Source of the DNA: Haliclona indistincta
Lineage: Eukaryota > Porifera > Demospongiae > Haplosclerida > Chalinidae
NCBI GenBank assembly: GCA_964017065.1
Contig: OZ024786.1
Span: 6,453,047 to 6,517,046, forward strand
Length of the DNA: 64,000 nt
Direction: 5' to 3'
Part shown: positions 43,372-55,019 of the stretch, piece after piece
Layout of the letters: every line of letters starts with the position of its first letter
How positions within the stretch are numbered: position 1 is the stretch's first letter
Program-made: the position numbers and the translations under genes
The notes under the pieces: model-generated
Databases searched by the model: none
Seen by the model: the letters and a program-made list of their open reading frames with translations, nothing else
What the model was told of the DNA's origin: nothing

Positions 43372-43720
43372 CAGATGGACTGGTTTTTGTTAGAGCTCAC
43401 AGAGAAGGTATTAAAAGAGATCGCTCCATGATTTCTTGTCAACTGATACTAGCCTGTACACATCTCTCTTGTAGTGATGGTCTAGGTCGTATATTCTGTG
43501 CTCTGTTCACTGCATTAGAGCGTGTGAAGTCAGACAACGTGGACGGAAAGGCTACCACCTTCTATTCAGTGAGTTTATCAATGGACACTGGGAAACAGAG
43601 AATCGATTCTCAGCAATGCCAATATACCAAGAGCATGAGCAGAATAATGCCTTGGTAAAGGGATCTTGTGGTGCTGTTGGACTCATGCAGGGCCCTGCCA
43701 CTTAGAAAATGGTCACTGTC
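43372..43720 (+). pseudogene. Unnamed transposase-like fragment, unit 2, with insert
   Basis: Counterpart of 41644-41930: MDWFLLELTEKVLKEIAP, then a TGA at 43429, then the phosphatase-like insert, then FSEFINGHWETENRFSAMPI in another frame. It cannot encode the family protein. Confidence 0.5.
43462..43549 (+). pseudogene. Protein-tyrosine-phosphatase catalytic-loop fragment
   Basis: The frame reads LSCSDGLGRIFCALFTALER then VKSDNVDG. CSDGxGR(TGT)FCALxxxLERVKxE is the active-site loop and following helix of receptor-type tyrosine phosphatases, most like D2 domains. Relative to that pattern three residues after GR are missing. Unit 1 lacks this DNA and has a short CCATGCTAT in its place, so the piece was gained by unit 2 or lost from unit 1. 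Confidence 0.55.
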
Positions 43721-43910
43721 TGGATGTATGATTGCATGCCTTGTCAATAACTTTGAGCCTCAGTTTTTAGCAGAGAAGGGTGAACATTTCGCCATGATGA
43801 AGGGGCATCCTCAAAGACGTCTTTTAAAGTCAATGCACTGTCTTTGACCGAAACAAACAAAGATCAGTCTGAAGAACTTGCCGGACTGGATACAGGCATG
43901 GTGTTCAGTG

Positions 43911-44540
43911 AGTCAGTTGTTGAGACTGTCCGTATACAGCCAAATCTGTACACCGTTGATTCGACATTGTAATTTGTAACATGTACATGCCTGGTGGAAT
44001 CAGTATCGAATGTTTTCGACTGTCGTAACAGGAGTGTTTACAGTATCGTTACAATATGTAGCTGAGTATGTGATGTACGGATGTTGAAATCATCGAAAGT
44101 TCAGCAGTGGTACGAGGTTGTTTCCTTACTTCTCGTTCGCTCAGCCTACTAATAATTTTACAGGCCATGTGATGCCATTGGCTGACTCAGTACTATGGAA
44201 ATACCTGCTGAAGACGGGGTAAGTCCGTAGTCTAGCCATAGCGTACTACGGCATCATTGTAGTTGTCTTAGACTATGTCATTGTAAATGGTTATGTTAGC
44301 TACTCAATTTTGCGAAAGTATAAGTTGTGGTGATGTAAGATATATAAATATACTATTGTTTGCTGCAAGAGGTAATGTTTTGGTGTACTATGGTACAATG
44401 GGCGCTACCGAACCCTAATAACAGCAGCAGCCGATCCGTCATGAATTTCAGTCACAGATCCGGGTCGTATGTGAATGCTGCCACACAGAATGAAGTGGAT
44501 CAGAGGCAAGAGGTACTGGCATCATACAAAGACTTGAAAC
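43911..44540. other. No gene recognised
   Basis: The frame 44360-44545 (SVMNFSHRSGSYVNAATQNE...) leads into the minisatellite below. No domain identified. Confidence 0.4.
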
Positions 44541-44543
44541 TAT

Positions 44544-44640
44544 AGGAGACAGCGACAGGACAGCAAGAGACAGCGACAGGAATGCACGAGACAGCGGCAG
44601 GACACAAGAGACAGTGGCAGGAACGCAAGAGACTGTAACA
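44544..44640. repeat. GAGACAGCGACAGGA minisatellite
   Basis: Four to five diverged units of (A)GAGACAGCGACAGGA(A/C)(T/A)GCA. Read in one frame it gives ETATGQQETATGMH. Confidence 0.85.
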
Positions 44641-46520
44641 GGAACGCTAGAGATGCATGAAGATGAAGGGGTGGCTTGTGTATAGACCAGTGCTAGCATT
44701 GCTTTGTGCGTCCATTGGAACTTTTGTCATGTGGGGTGAGTTGCAATTTTAAGAATGGCTGCTTTAATACTCGTGGGATTATGTCTAATTCTGATTATGT
44801 TTGCCAATTGCTGGGTATAGCCTTGATTTGCTTGCTGTTAATGAGCACTGGTTAATTTGATCTTCATAAATTGTCTTCTTTTCCATTGTGATGTCTCTGT
44901 TGACGCTTCCTCTTCTCCAATTCTTGAGGATAGTTTCATTTGCGCTCCTCGGAATAAATTATTAGGGGAAATGCTGGTGTCGCTCTATTCATTCGTATAT
45001 CTTTTGCCCAGTTTATCAAGAGATTGTCTGAGTTTTATAATGACAGATTTGTGACCGTTAGTGTTTGTTTGCTTCTGCTGTGCACAAGTGCACACGTACT
45101 TGTACATTTTCAAATCAGTTGCAAACCATAGCGAGAGAATCGGTAGAATTGGCTATTATGAAGGCAGTCAACAGGCCAAGCCTTGTTTGCTTCCAATGAT
45201 GATCTACATACAATGTACAAGAAGTACTCGAAAGGTGGAAACCTGACCAAGTGGTGCAATGGAAGGCAAACTAACAAGACAGGTACAAAGAGGAAGAACA
45301 TGCACAATCTGAAACTACAATACTTCGAGAGAAGGAGAGTGTGGTGGAGTCAACATTTCAGAGGACCATGGTAATATTTATGATACCTCAAAGTTGCCCT
45401 TGTGGTCCAGAATGATCAAATTACAAAATGCCTGCTAAACATAATCAGCCCTAGCCTTGTCCACATGCTCAATAACAACAACTTCAATTAAGTGGGGCGA
45501 CGAAAATGCGTGGGGGCGAGGCTAGGTCAAGGGCGTATAGAAAGACTGATTTATTTTCAATACAATAACACCAAAAATTATTATAATCGAAAGATAATAG
45601 GCGATTCCACAGTCTCGTACCCATCCCATGGTACGACCTGTCACGGTTATTTTAGTCCAGCAAAAACTATGATGATTCTAATTAATACCCACCTAGATAT
45701 TTTGGGCCTGCTGCTAATGGCAGACATTTACTGCAGCATAATAAAGATGACATCTTCACTACGCTGCAGTATGAGAGACTACTGGCTTAGGGGTTTTCCC
45801 AAACTAGAGAGACGAGTTAGGATAATTGCTTGTTCCTCTAATTAGAGAATGCGTGATTGTCGCTAATATACTTTCAAAGGACAAAAATTTGACACCAACT
45901 GAATTGAAGACCATGTTAAAGGATAAAAAGTATGCGTGTTCGAAAGAAATTTTATTAGGGAAACACTGAAGAGAGCAGAGGTTCATATTTTTTGTGTTGT
46001 ACATGTAGATGTCTATTAAAATTAATGTCATTTTTCCAGATAGCCACAACTGAGAAGAGCAGCAAAAGGAGAGATACCTTGTCGTTTTGGTGACAAGTGG
46101 TTTTATACCCCAAACAATTTAGACCTCCATGAACAGTGGCCTCTAGAGCTCAATGACATGGCATATGCAAGCATGCATGATTTGCATAAACTATTATATT
46201 GTTTCTAATATCAGTAAGTATTATATTATTTGGTGGGAGTGGCTAACGACATTCTACAGCAAATTCTCTGCAATGGAGGAGACATAGTCAATCAGATTTT
46301 GTTGCCAGAGGTATAGTATTATAGAAAATAAATCATCGTAAATATGTAATGCTTCACGTCTTTGATACGCCACAAATTTGGACTCAAGTACAATGAGGGC
46401 GCAGTCGCCTTTAAAAGAAAGGTAAAATTATCTGTAGAGTAGGCTTGGCAATTACGAGACACCTACTTTAATTATTGCATAACTTCCGAACTGTTAAAAT
46501 CACAAGTTGCATTACTTATC
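44641..46520. other. No gene recognised with confidence
   Basis: A possible first exon at 44659 (MKGWLVYRPVLALLCASIGT then FVMW before GTGAGT) is hydrophobic and resembles the start of a sugar-transporter-like protein, but no further exon was found. Other readings (KYSKGGNLTKWCNG at 45200; GEIPCRFGDKWFYTPNNLDL at 46070) have no assigned family. Confidence 0.35.
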
Positions 46521-46527
46521 TATGCAT

Positions 46528-47148
46528 AAAAGCAAGAGTATATAATTAAGAAGAGTGTCAAACTGCCAATACCCGTGTAGAAACACTGTGAACAAAGTAA
46601 CGTGACTTCCGGTCAGTTTCACGTGAGAAAACGCCGTAAATTCGTCCGTAATCTGCTAGTATAACTAAGTGATACGTACAGCAAGGAGACGTGGTCAGCC
46701 TGAAACGTCACTCGCAGCAGCCGCTCGCCGTCAAACTTAGTGGAATGGAGCAGGGAAGAAAAAGGAAAAGCGAACACGATGAAGGAACAGTAGTAAAACG
46801 ACCAATGCTAGTAACTGCAAGCCTAGTTGATCCCATGCTGGCTGAATCACCACGAGTCGGATTAATCTCAATGAAGGAGCTGGAGACAGCTGGTATTGCT
46901 AGATTTCCTGAACTTAGTTTTGTCAAGAGTATATATAAGCAATATACAGATATAAGCAATCGAAGCCCCCATCTTCACCTTCACTTTCATCGTCGACGAC
47001 GTCCATTGGCTCTAGCTAGCAAACACTCTGACGTCAGTCAGGCTCACGTGAAACTGACCGGAAGTCACGTTACTTTGTTCACAGTGTTTCTACGCGGGTA
47101 TTGGCAGTTCGACACTCTTCTTACTTATATACTTTTGATAAAAGCATA
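46528..47148. mobile_element. Foldback-type element with about 100-bp inverted ends
   Basis: 46528-46626 (GCATAAAAGCAAGAGTATAT...GGTCAGTTTCACGTGA) is inverted at 47042-47148 with about 90 percent identity by eye. The interior (46690-46960) has an open frame reading MEQGRKRKSEHDEGTVVKRP, SPRVGLISMKELETAGIARF, which runs on into the right arm. No known family. It could be a foldback transposon carrying host exon sequence, or a promoter/first-exon inverted duplication. Confidence 0.6.
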
Positions 47149-47159
47149 TCATTGAATTT

Positions 47160-48540
47160 GATGTTGGACTATCTGCAATAGTTACACAGCTGAAAAAGCA
47201 CTGACAAGAAATGATGATTTCTAGTTGGTTTGGTACGTGTATAGTTCGTGCAGTAACTTCACGTTGTTGATTTTTAGTTCGCCCGGACCAAAATATCTGG
47301 GTAGCGTAGTCGGAGATTTATGTCCAGACGACTCGGACGGAAATATTCATGACAGACCGACCCATAATTATGTTGCACGCGTACGACATGTGATAGTATA
47401 CTGTGATTAACATATACCCGGCGTCCCACGGTAAAGTGGGATAGGATGGACACATGGGATGCAGGTGCCCAACTCAATATCTTTGGCAACCAGCTGTTTG
47501 CCGGGGTGTGTGATGGAGTTCCATAGCTAATCCTATACCTGTCACATCGTACAGTGGGACAGACGGACACATGGAATGCTGGGTATGCTCGTGTCACCTA
47601 ACTATTCCACAGAAGCGAAAAGTCAGACCACACCTGACTACAACATGCTCGTGCCCACCAAGATAACACACAAGCTAAGAGAGCCTAGGAGATGACTCAC
47701 CTAAAGGACCGGGTGAGTTGATATCAGTAGTGAGAGCGGCCAGGTAATTGACTCGATGATACACGGTAGCGCCTGAATCCCAAACCACAAGCCTGCCGTA
47801 GCCAATGACAGTGACGTTTTCTGAGCAGCTGGATACAAAAACAAGACTGTAAACTACTAATATCAGTTTTGAAACAATTTCTAACCTCCTATAAGGAAAA
47901 ACTTGCCTCGGAAAGCAGTTAGAACACAGAGCGCCACACAGTCAGTGACAGTATAGTACAGAGCTAGTTGACCACGTGACAAACCACGTTTTAGATCTAT
48001 TATTCTGCGCGCGCAGTTTTCAATAAATTCGCTCCGGCTCGCTCAGCGCGAGCATGCAGTTAATAATACCATAGTGCACACTGCACAGTGGAGATGACAG
48101 TCCACTAGGAGAGTAGGAGATGATAATACTGTATTATCTATGGTTCGTCTAGCTCTCACTAGACTAGCTCGCAGTAGACCATCATGTAGAAGTTGGCAAC
48201 AGCATAGACTATGGCAACAGCAGTGACAAATTCATTGATTAGACAAAGCGAACTAATTAATTTTCTCAGTTTCAGTCGTTCATCATCCTGCATATGTATG
48301 GTATGATAGTAGTTCGAACTTAACAGTCGGCGCGGCCAGCATCTAGATCTAATAAAAGCCGCGGGGCGGAACAGTGTTTCGAAGTTGCAAGCTAGTTTCT
48401 TACTGCTTAGGCTAACTGCCTGCACTACTGACGCCTGGCTCGCTGGAAGGTCGGCCTTAACTGGATAACTGCCGGACCTAGGCTGCCTACTTTAACCTAG
48501 CTCTGCTTTACTGGAGCCTCTTTCTGCCTACTGCATGAGT
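47160..48540. other. No gene recognised
   Basis: Contains two similar phrases GTGGGA(C/T)AG..GGACACATGG(G/A)ATGC (47440, 47560). The minus-strand frame 48159-48425 has one hydrophobic helix (INEFVTAVAIVYAVANFYMM) but no family match or splice context. Confidence 0.4.
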
Positions 48541-48548
48541 GATCATCA

Positions 48549-50925
48549 TGCAGGACAACACACAAATTGAAAAAGGTAAACAATACCATTGTTATTATTG
48601 ATCACGACCTATTCAAATCTAAGTTCAGTGTAAGTTTTGTTCAATAACACAAACCAGCACCTTGTTTGGTTAAGACTGAAAGCGCTTGACAATTCACCAA
48701 ACTCTAGCTTCTCCTAACAAATAATATTACTCTGATACGTACCACTTACTATACTTGCACTCACTCACTAAGTGGTAGTTTGGTGCCTACTTCATAAGTA
48801 ACTACTGTTCGTCAGATTTTGAAAATCAACACACACTACGTGGACTATTCTATAAAAATAAATGGAAATCTTCTCGGCATGCAGTGTATTCTGTATTAGT
48901 TTTCATGGTAAGAATAATTTTATAGGATACCTGAAAATGCAGCAATATTATAATGATATTTCTTTGTATGTGCAGGTGGTGCTACCTGGTATAGCAGTAA
49001 CAATAAGTGGAATATGGGCATTAGTAAGAATCTGTTCTATGACACTAACAATTTGCTTCTCTGTTGTTATACAAGGTTCAGTGCTTGATTTTTTACTCTG
49101 TGCATTCGATCGCAAGCGAAGTCAGCACTTCCGTGATCACAATGTCGGTTCTGGTCATCATCTTTGGTGTGCTTGCAATTGCTACTGTAGTCCTGTTTGC
49201 AACTTTTATCAAATATGAAAGAGCTTCAACAGAATCATTATTACGTGCTTTCATGATAGTTATGGTAAGGAAAACAAAGTCAATGAAAAGGTTTTGTGAG
49301 GACTATTTATCCGCTATAGCCAATAGGCTTGATGTTGTTCTTTGGAGTGGCAATATCAGTTATTGGCATTACAGCTGTTGCTCTGATACCAAATGTGAGT
49401 AACAATGGAAAGTAATACTTTTAAATACAGTTCTTTTAGCTATCAGAGAGAATTCAAAATAGTGCCTATATTTCATTTTTCACCATCAACAACTCTCAAG
49501 AAGCCAGAAACGCATGGAATGCTGCTCAAAATATGGTGAGCCTTCACTAATGTTTTCAGCTGATAGCTGCAGATACTATACTATACTACTGATTTTGTGG
49601 TACACCATACCACCATTAGAGATAGGTTCATCCTCTTGTGGGTTGACCTTTATGGTTTGTGTAAGCAAACAGTAATATTATTAGTCCTTAACACCTTTTG
49701 AGGCTTCGTCCACATTTGACATGGTAGCAGGATTGGTGTCTAAGTAAACAAATCATCACATGCTTCCCACTACATGGCATTGATGCAATCTTATAGCAGT
49801 CGAAGCCTTAACATGCCCCGGATGGGATGCGTCTGTGACTCACAGATTCCCATGTGTTAAGTTATAAACATGGTTATTGTATAGTACCTGTAGAAATAGT
49901 ATATGGTTCTAATCAGGTTGATCAGGCCTAGACAAACACCAAAATGTACCCATCATAAGAAAAGAGGTTGAAGGATGGCATGAGTTGAGTGAAAATGACA
50001 ATTACAATTGAGACATTAATTTTTGAAAGCACTCTTAAGCTTAGTGAAATCACTGGGGGTTGTAGTTGACATAATTCTTGATAGTTAGTAAAATGTCAAA
50101 TGTCATTATCATACTATAAAATTAATGTGTACTCACGATAATTAACTCACGGTAACAGTTAAGATGTTGTGGAGCAGCAAATTTCAGAGATTATGAGCAC
50201 GTTTTCAGCAACTTCTCTGTACCTGTCTCTTGCTGTGACACTACTAACACAATAGCAAATGAAACAACATGTCCAGATATTGTCATGAACACTAAAGCAA
50301 CTACTGACTCAATATACACTAAGGTATAATGCATGAGCAGTATAGTAGTCGATATTATAATCTTTATTTTACCACAGGGCTGTGTTTCCCAACTATTGTC
50401 TTACTTTCATCGTATTTTCAGTGTTATTGCTGGTGTTGGTATTACTGTCTTAATAATTATGGTATTGAAATATTGATGCTATAAATAATGTGCTGGATTC
50501 TGGCTTTACTTTTCACTTACAGATTATTGGAGGAATTCTTGCATTGTCTTTTTTAGGTAAACAGAGAATAGATGTATCTACAGTAGTTGGTTTAAAATTA
50601 GTCGGGAGGGCAGAGGCCTCTTGGCCAATATTCTAAAGCGATCAACTTTGTGCAGCCAAAAATGTGTAAAAATTAGTGTTTTCATAGGTTTCAAAGCTAC
50701 ACATTTACGATACCCTGAATAATAATGATATGAATATTGATATTATTGAGACAAATTCCATTCCATACAAATTTATATAATTATCTGTCACTCTGCCTTG
50801 CATAATTATTATGATGCATAATATTATGATACATTAATTTTATCCAGTAAATATGCTATGCGTACTTGCATATATTATCGTAAATGCATTCTGTGCAATT
50901 GCTGGACAAGTATGCATTCTGGTGA
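48549..50925 (+). CDS. Tetraspanin-like membrane protein A (multi-exon)
   Basis: The probable start is MQDNTQIEK at 48549, followed by GTAAAC. Exons recognised: 48976-49023 (VVLPGIAVTISGIWAL, TM1), about 49076-49264 (SVLVIIFGVLAIATVVLFAT, TM2), 49328-49394 (LMLFFGVAISVIGITAVALI, TM3), about 49440-49533 (NNSQEARNAWNAAQNM), 50160-50321 (CCGAANFRDYEHVFSNFSVP, VSCCDTT, ETTCPDIV), 50377-50461 (GCVSQLLSYFHRIFSVIAGV, start of TM4), 50521-50557 and about 50848-50922 (IIGGILALSF, NMLCVLAYIIVNAFCAIAGQ). The large extracellular loop carries the CCG motif, a second CC and further cysteines, as in tetraspanins, which organise membrane microdomains. Possible N-glycosylation at NETT. Exon edges are from GT-AG sites; the last exon is least certain. 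Confidence 0.75.
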
Positions 50926-51239
50926 GTACAATAACATAAATTCTAACATGCAAGCATGCACACAACATTGTTTATCTGATATAAGATAGGGGAAGGCAGA
51001 ATAATAATTATAATACAAATAGCAATAACATCTCATGTGTGCTATGCATTCCTTGGAATTGATGTGTCTTCAATATGTAAATTGCCATAGCCATGCATTA
51101 CCTAAGTTTTATCACACCAATCACAAGACTACAATGTCATTATTTGAGAGCCTCAGATGTCGAAGTCCAATATACAGGTTTCATAATAAAATCAGTATAA
51201 TTGTTGACAAATCATTGTTGTTCATTATTATACATGTAG

Positions 51240-52314
51240 GCATTGACTATTTTGGTTCTCATACCTGTTGCAGCATGGGCATTGGTAAGCATAGTAAGTA
51301 TACTATAACTATATTGTATATTCAGTAGCATTGAAAACAAGCAAACCATTAAGAATTTTAAGTACTCCTTACAATATGATCTTCCCTGCATACCAAGCAG
51401 TGTGTCGCTTGATCTGCAAAATTTTATCACTGTTGAAAAATAGTTTCCTCTGACTCGAGCTGTTTTGAATAATTTTTTATCTACAACACGTGTGCAGATC
51501 ACAATAGACTTTAGGAAATATTTTTCACTCACAGGCGCAGGATTTGTCATTCATCACTACACCATCAGACACCAATGTGATGACATTATCAGTTCTTCTC
51601 ATGATTGCAAGTGGACTTATCATTGTTACCAGCATTTGCTTCCTAGTAGCAGCAATTATATTTTTGAAGTACGTGAACAAATGTAGCATCGTCAGTTCCA
51701 CTTGTGTACGTTGCAATTATATATTACGTCAGAATGCTGCAATTCTCCTTAAATTTACAGTGTTGTCTGCTGTTGCTAATTTTCATACTAGTTGTACTTG
51801 CTATTGGTATTATAGCAACAAGTATGAATGGGCAGGTGAGCGTGGATTACTACAATGTATTGTATGTTTCTCAATACAGACTAGTACTTCATTAAGCAGT
51901 ACTTTAGACCAATTTCTTGATGATCAGACTGTTCAGGAGTCATGGAATCACGTACAGGAAAATGTCAGGACATAACAGGAATATGTGATTATTATTTCCC
52001 TGTAATGCAGATGCAATGCTGTGGAGTAGATCACTTCACTGATTTTGAAGCAGTTTTTAACAACTTCTCAGTACCAGCATCGTGTTGTAATACCACTAGT
52101 CCACTAGCTAGTGAATGTCCTGACATCGTGAAGAATTCTCAGCACATCATCAATCAAACTGGTCTAATATACTCTAAAGTCAGCTGCTCATTGCTACATA
52201 ATAACTGATCTATATTATTAACTGTATAGGGTTGTGCTTCTCAATTGGATTCATACTACGACCATATTTTCAATGTCATTGCTATGGTCAGTATTACTAT
52301 AGCAAGTCTACAGG
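51240..52314 (+). CDS. Tetraspanin-like membrane protein B (multi-exon, ends incomplete)
   Basis: Exons: 51240-51284 (ALTILVLIPVAAWAL, TM1), about 51540-51709 (LMIASGLIIVTSICFLVAAI, TM2), about 51762-51835 (LLLLIFILVVLAIGIIATSM, TM3), 51880-51960 (LDQFLDDQTVQESWNHVQEN), 52010-52181 (MQCCGVDHFTDFEAVFNNFS, VPASCCNTTSPLASECPDIV) and 52231-52313 (GCASQLDSYYDHIFNVIAMV). It parallels gene A exon by exon, including the CCG motif, the second CC and ECPDIV. It lies in the same orientation about 300 bp after gene A, so this is a tandem duplication. The first coding exon and the rest of TM4 were not found, so it may be truncated at both ends. Confidence 0.7.
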
Positions 52315-52958
52315 TATGTCCTAATTGCCTGATGTGTATTATACTGAATTCATCAAAATTTCCAGATTTTTCCTGTGTTATGCTGTAGCAATTTATTAGT
52401 AATATTTTTGTCTAAATAGTTTACGTAATGACAATCAAGGAGAACATTAATAAAAAATACTATTTTGATATTATAATTATGTTGACTTTGCTATCAAAAA
52501 ATAATTAAGATGCTCGTGCATGATATGTACTAAGTTAATTCATGCATCTAATGGGCTACTTTTAGTTTTGCAAACATCATTATTTTGAATTACTTATTCT
52601 TCCCTGAATATATGTTCAACAGTGATTGACTATCTGCGTATATGATGCCTTTCTCTGTTCAGAACACTTGCTATACTATTGTAAGCCTCTGAAGTATCTG
52701 ATCTCAAGGTCGTACATTGGTTCGTTGCTCAGAGGATTGAATTTAACCATGCACACAGTGTCTGTAATACTGCACTATTCTTTCTAGTTGTCATGCGTAT
52801 AAGTACATGGATGGGAATGCATGTACTGCATAATTCAAGAGTTCACTTATACATCACAAAATACAAAATCACAAAGGAGATTGTACCTAGTTCAGTCACA
52901 TTATCTTTTTACCTAGTTCAGTCACATTATCTTTTTATTGATAAGTTACTGCACTGTT
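52315..52958. other. Intergenic, convergent gene ends
   Basis: AT-rich spacer between tetraspanin B (plus) and the RCC1-BTB gene (minus). TACCTAGTTCAGTCACATTATCTTTTTA is directly repeated at 52884 and 52910. A missing last exon of tetraspanin B could lie here. Confidence 0.4.
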
Positions 52959-54984
52959 TCAAGTTTTGAATGCATGATGCTGTGCAAGAGTGAACACAAA
53001 AACTTGCGACACATCAGGTTTTAATTTCTTAAAGCCTTCAGAAGACAGAACATCGTTCATGTGACCAGCAGTATACTTGACACAGCTGTCTGCAAGTGTC
53101 TATAGAAGAAGTACAGATATTATAATAATTAAGCATAACATTATGATACATCAAGTGCATTACATAGAACGATTATGCTGATTAGCATTCACTCGCTCCC
53201 TTTGTTATTAAGATGGCATGATTTGTGACAAATTCTCAAGTAGCTAAGCCCGAGTGCATGAATGACCTGTACCTTTGCTTCAAATTGTGTTGCAACTCCG
53301 TAGAAGTCAGCTACATTGTCAGTGTTTAACTGGCCTCGAATCAAATCCTCCAGTCTCTTTTTCAGATCCCAGTCCATGTACTGCTGTGATAGCTCAAGCA
53401 GCCCTAGACAAGCAGCATCAATACGTATACTTACACCAATGAGGATCTTACCCACTACATGTTCCAGTTTGATATTAATCTCATCAGTATACAAGTAAAC
53501 AATGAAGGCATGGAACACTTCGTATGGGAAGGAAATTTTGACTTGACTATAAGCCATGAATACAATTAATGGCGTACTGTGCAAATCAATTAACTAACCC
53601 ATCTCTGGACTCTTGCCAATCTCCACTAAACATTGTCCTAAAATAATCACACCTTAAAGAGAGGATAGATTTGTGAGCGTGTATGCTTTTCCCACTTGCA
53701 ATGAACTCCACATCAGCAGTTGCCTATGATTGCGCACAATCAAACAAAATAATAATGATAAAAGACATACTTTGTTATTCAATTGCTGCTTAATTATTCC
53801 AGAAACTGTTGGTGGATTATTATCTGTCAAAGTACAGTAAGTCATTTTGCAGTACATAATTATTTCAGTATCATTATTGTTGCTGAATTACCGATCTTCA
53901 GTGACTTATACATTGTTCCATTTCCATACACTGAGAACACTTCATCGAGAGACCGCAGGTTTGTCTCAAATGGTTTCTTGTAATCTTCTAAAGCAGTCTG
54001 TCCCCACACAAATACCTGTAAGATGCACCACAGGTCTATTTCAAAGATTCCTTCACGCTATCTTACTTTTCCAGACGCAGTCAAAGCAGCAGATAAGCGC
54101 AATGAATGATGTGCAGCCACTTGTACAAAACTATTAAAAAAGTAAAGTAAAAAAGTTTTAATAAAAAAACTAATAAAAAGTGTAGGGATGACGCTTGCAA
54201 AAGTAAAGGAACAAGATGGGATGATGATTGCAAAAGTAAAGGAACAAGATGGGATGATGATTGCAAAAGTAAAGGAACAAGAGGGATGGCGCTTGCAAAA
54301 GTAAAGGAACAAGATGGGATGATGCTTGCAAAAGTGAAGTATGTAAAAGTCCCAAGTATCCCTTCATCAGCGGCTTGCTGCAATGGTGTGCAACTGGCAA
54401 ATGCGGACTATACCTTTACAACCGTCAATTACTTAATCAGACTGTGTCTTCCAAACCACATCAGATACAGTCAACCGGGGCTATTCCGACGCGTTTTGGC
54501 GTTACAGTGTTTAGTTCTCGTTTATACAGTTGTAACTTTGTTCACGAACATTGGATCGACCTGGAACTTTTACCGATCGATTCTAGCGCCTATTTTTCAC
54601 CTAGATCTTCAGAATTTGAATCAGTAAGTTTAACAATTTTGCCAAATCGACCTTTTTAGTTCGTGAACCTTCGCGGGGCTATTTCGACGGCTGAATTCTG
54701 GCGCCGTTTTTCGATCTCTACAGCGACGCACTTACTCGTGGCTGCTCAAGACTAGTAGTGTTGTAAAGGAAATTGTCTGCTGAACACGTTGATTCTTGTT
54801 TTAACCATGTGCGCGCTACCATTTTTAGGCTATAAGCGAAAGCAAGGCTAGCGGGGCTATTTCGACGATTGCCGAAATCACGTTCCAATTGGATTTGTAC
54901 GTGGAGTCGGAATAGCCCCGGTTGACTGTACCTCTAGTTACCCGTGCGCAGTATGCGCCAGGGTTATGCGTTTGTGTCCGTCGG

Positions 54985-55019
<35 letters not shown>

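Larger units (their letters stand above)
42168..43910 (+). repeat. Direct duplication of about 1.7 kb, unit 2
   Basis: Follows unit 1 directly and repeats its layout with small indels. The main difference is extra DNA at 43455-43550 (see the phosphatase fragment). Unit 2 lost the final part of the transposase-like reading (after GGCCCTGCCAC). Confidence 0.85.

Noticed and set aside
44659..44735. First exon of a sugar transporter
   Set aside because: A single hydrophobic stretch with a possible donor; no downstream exon supports it.
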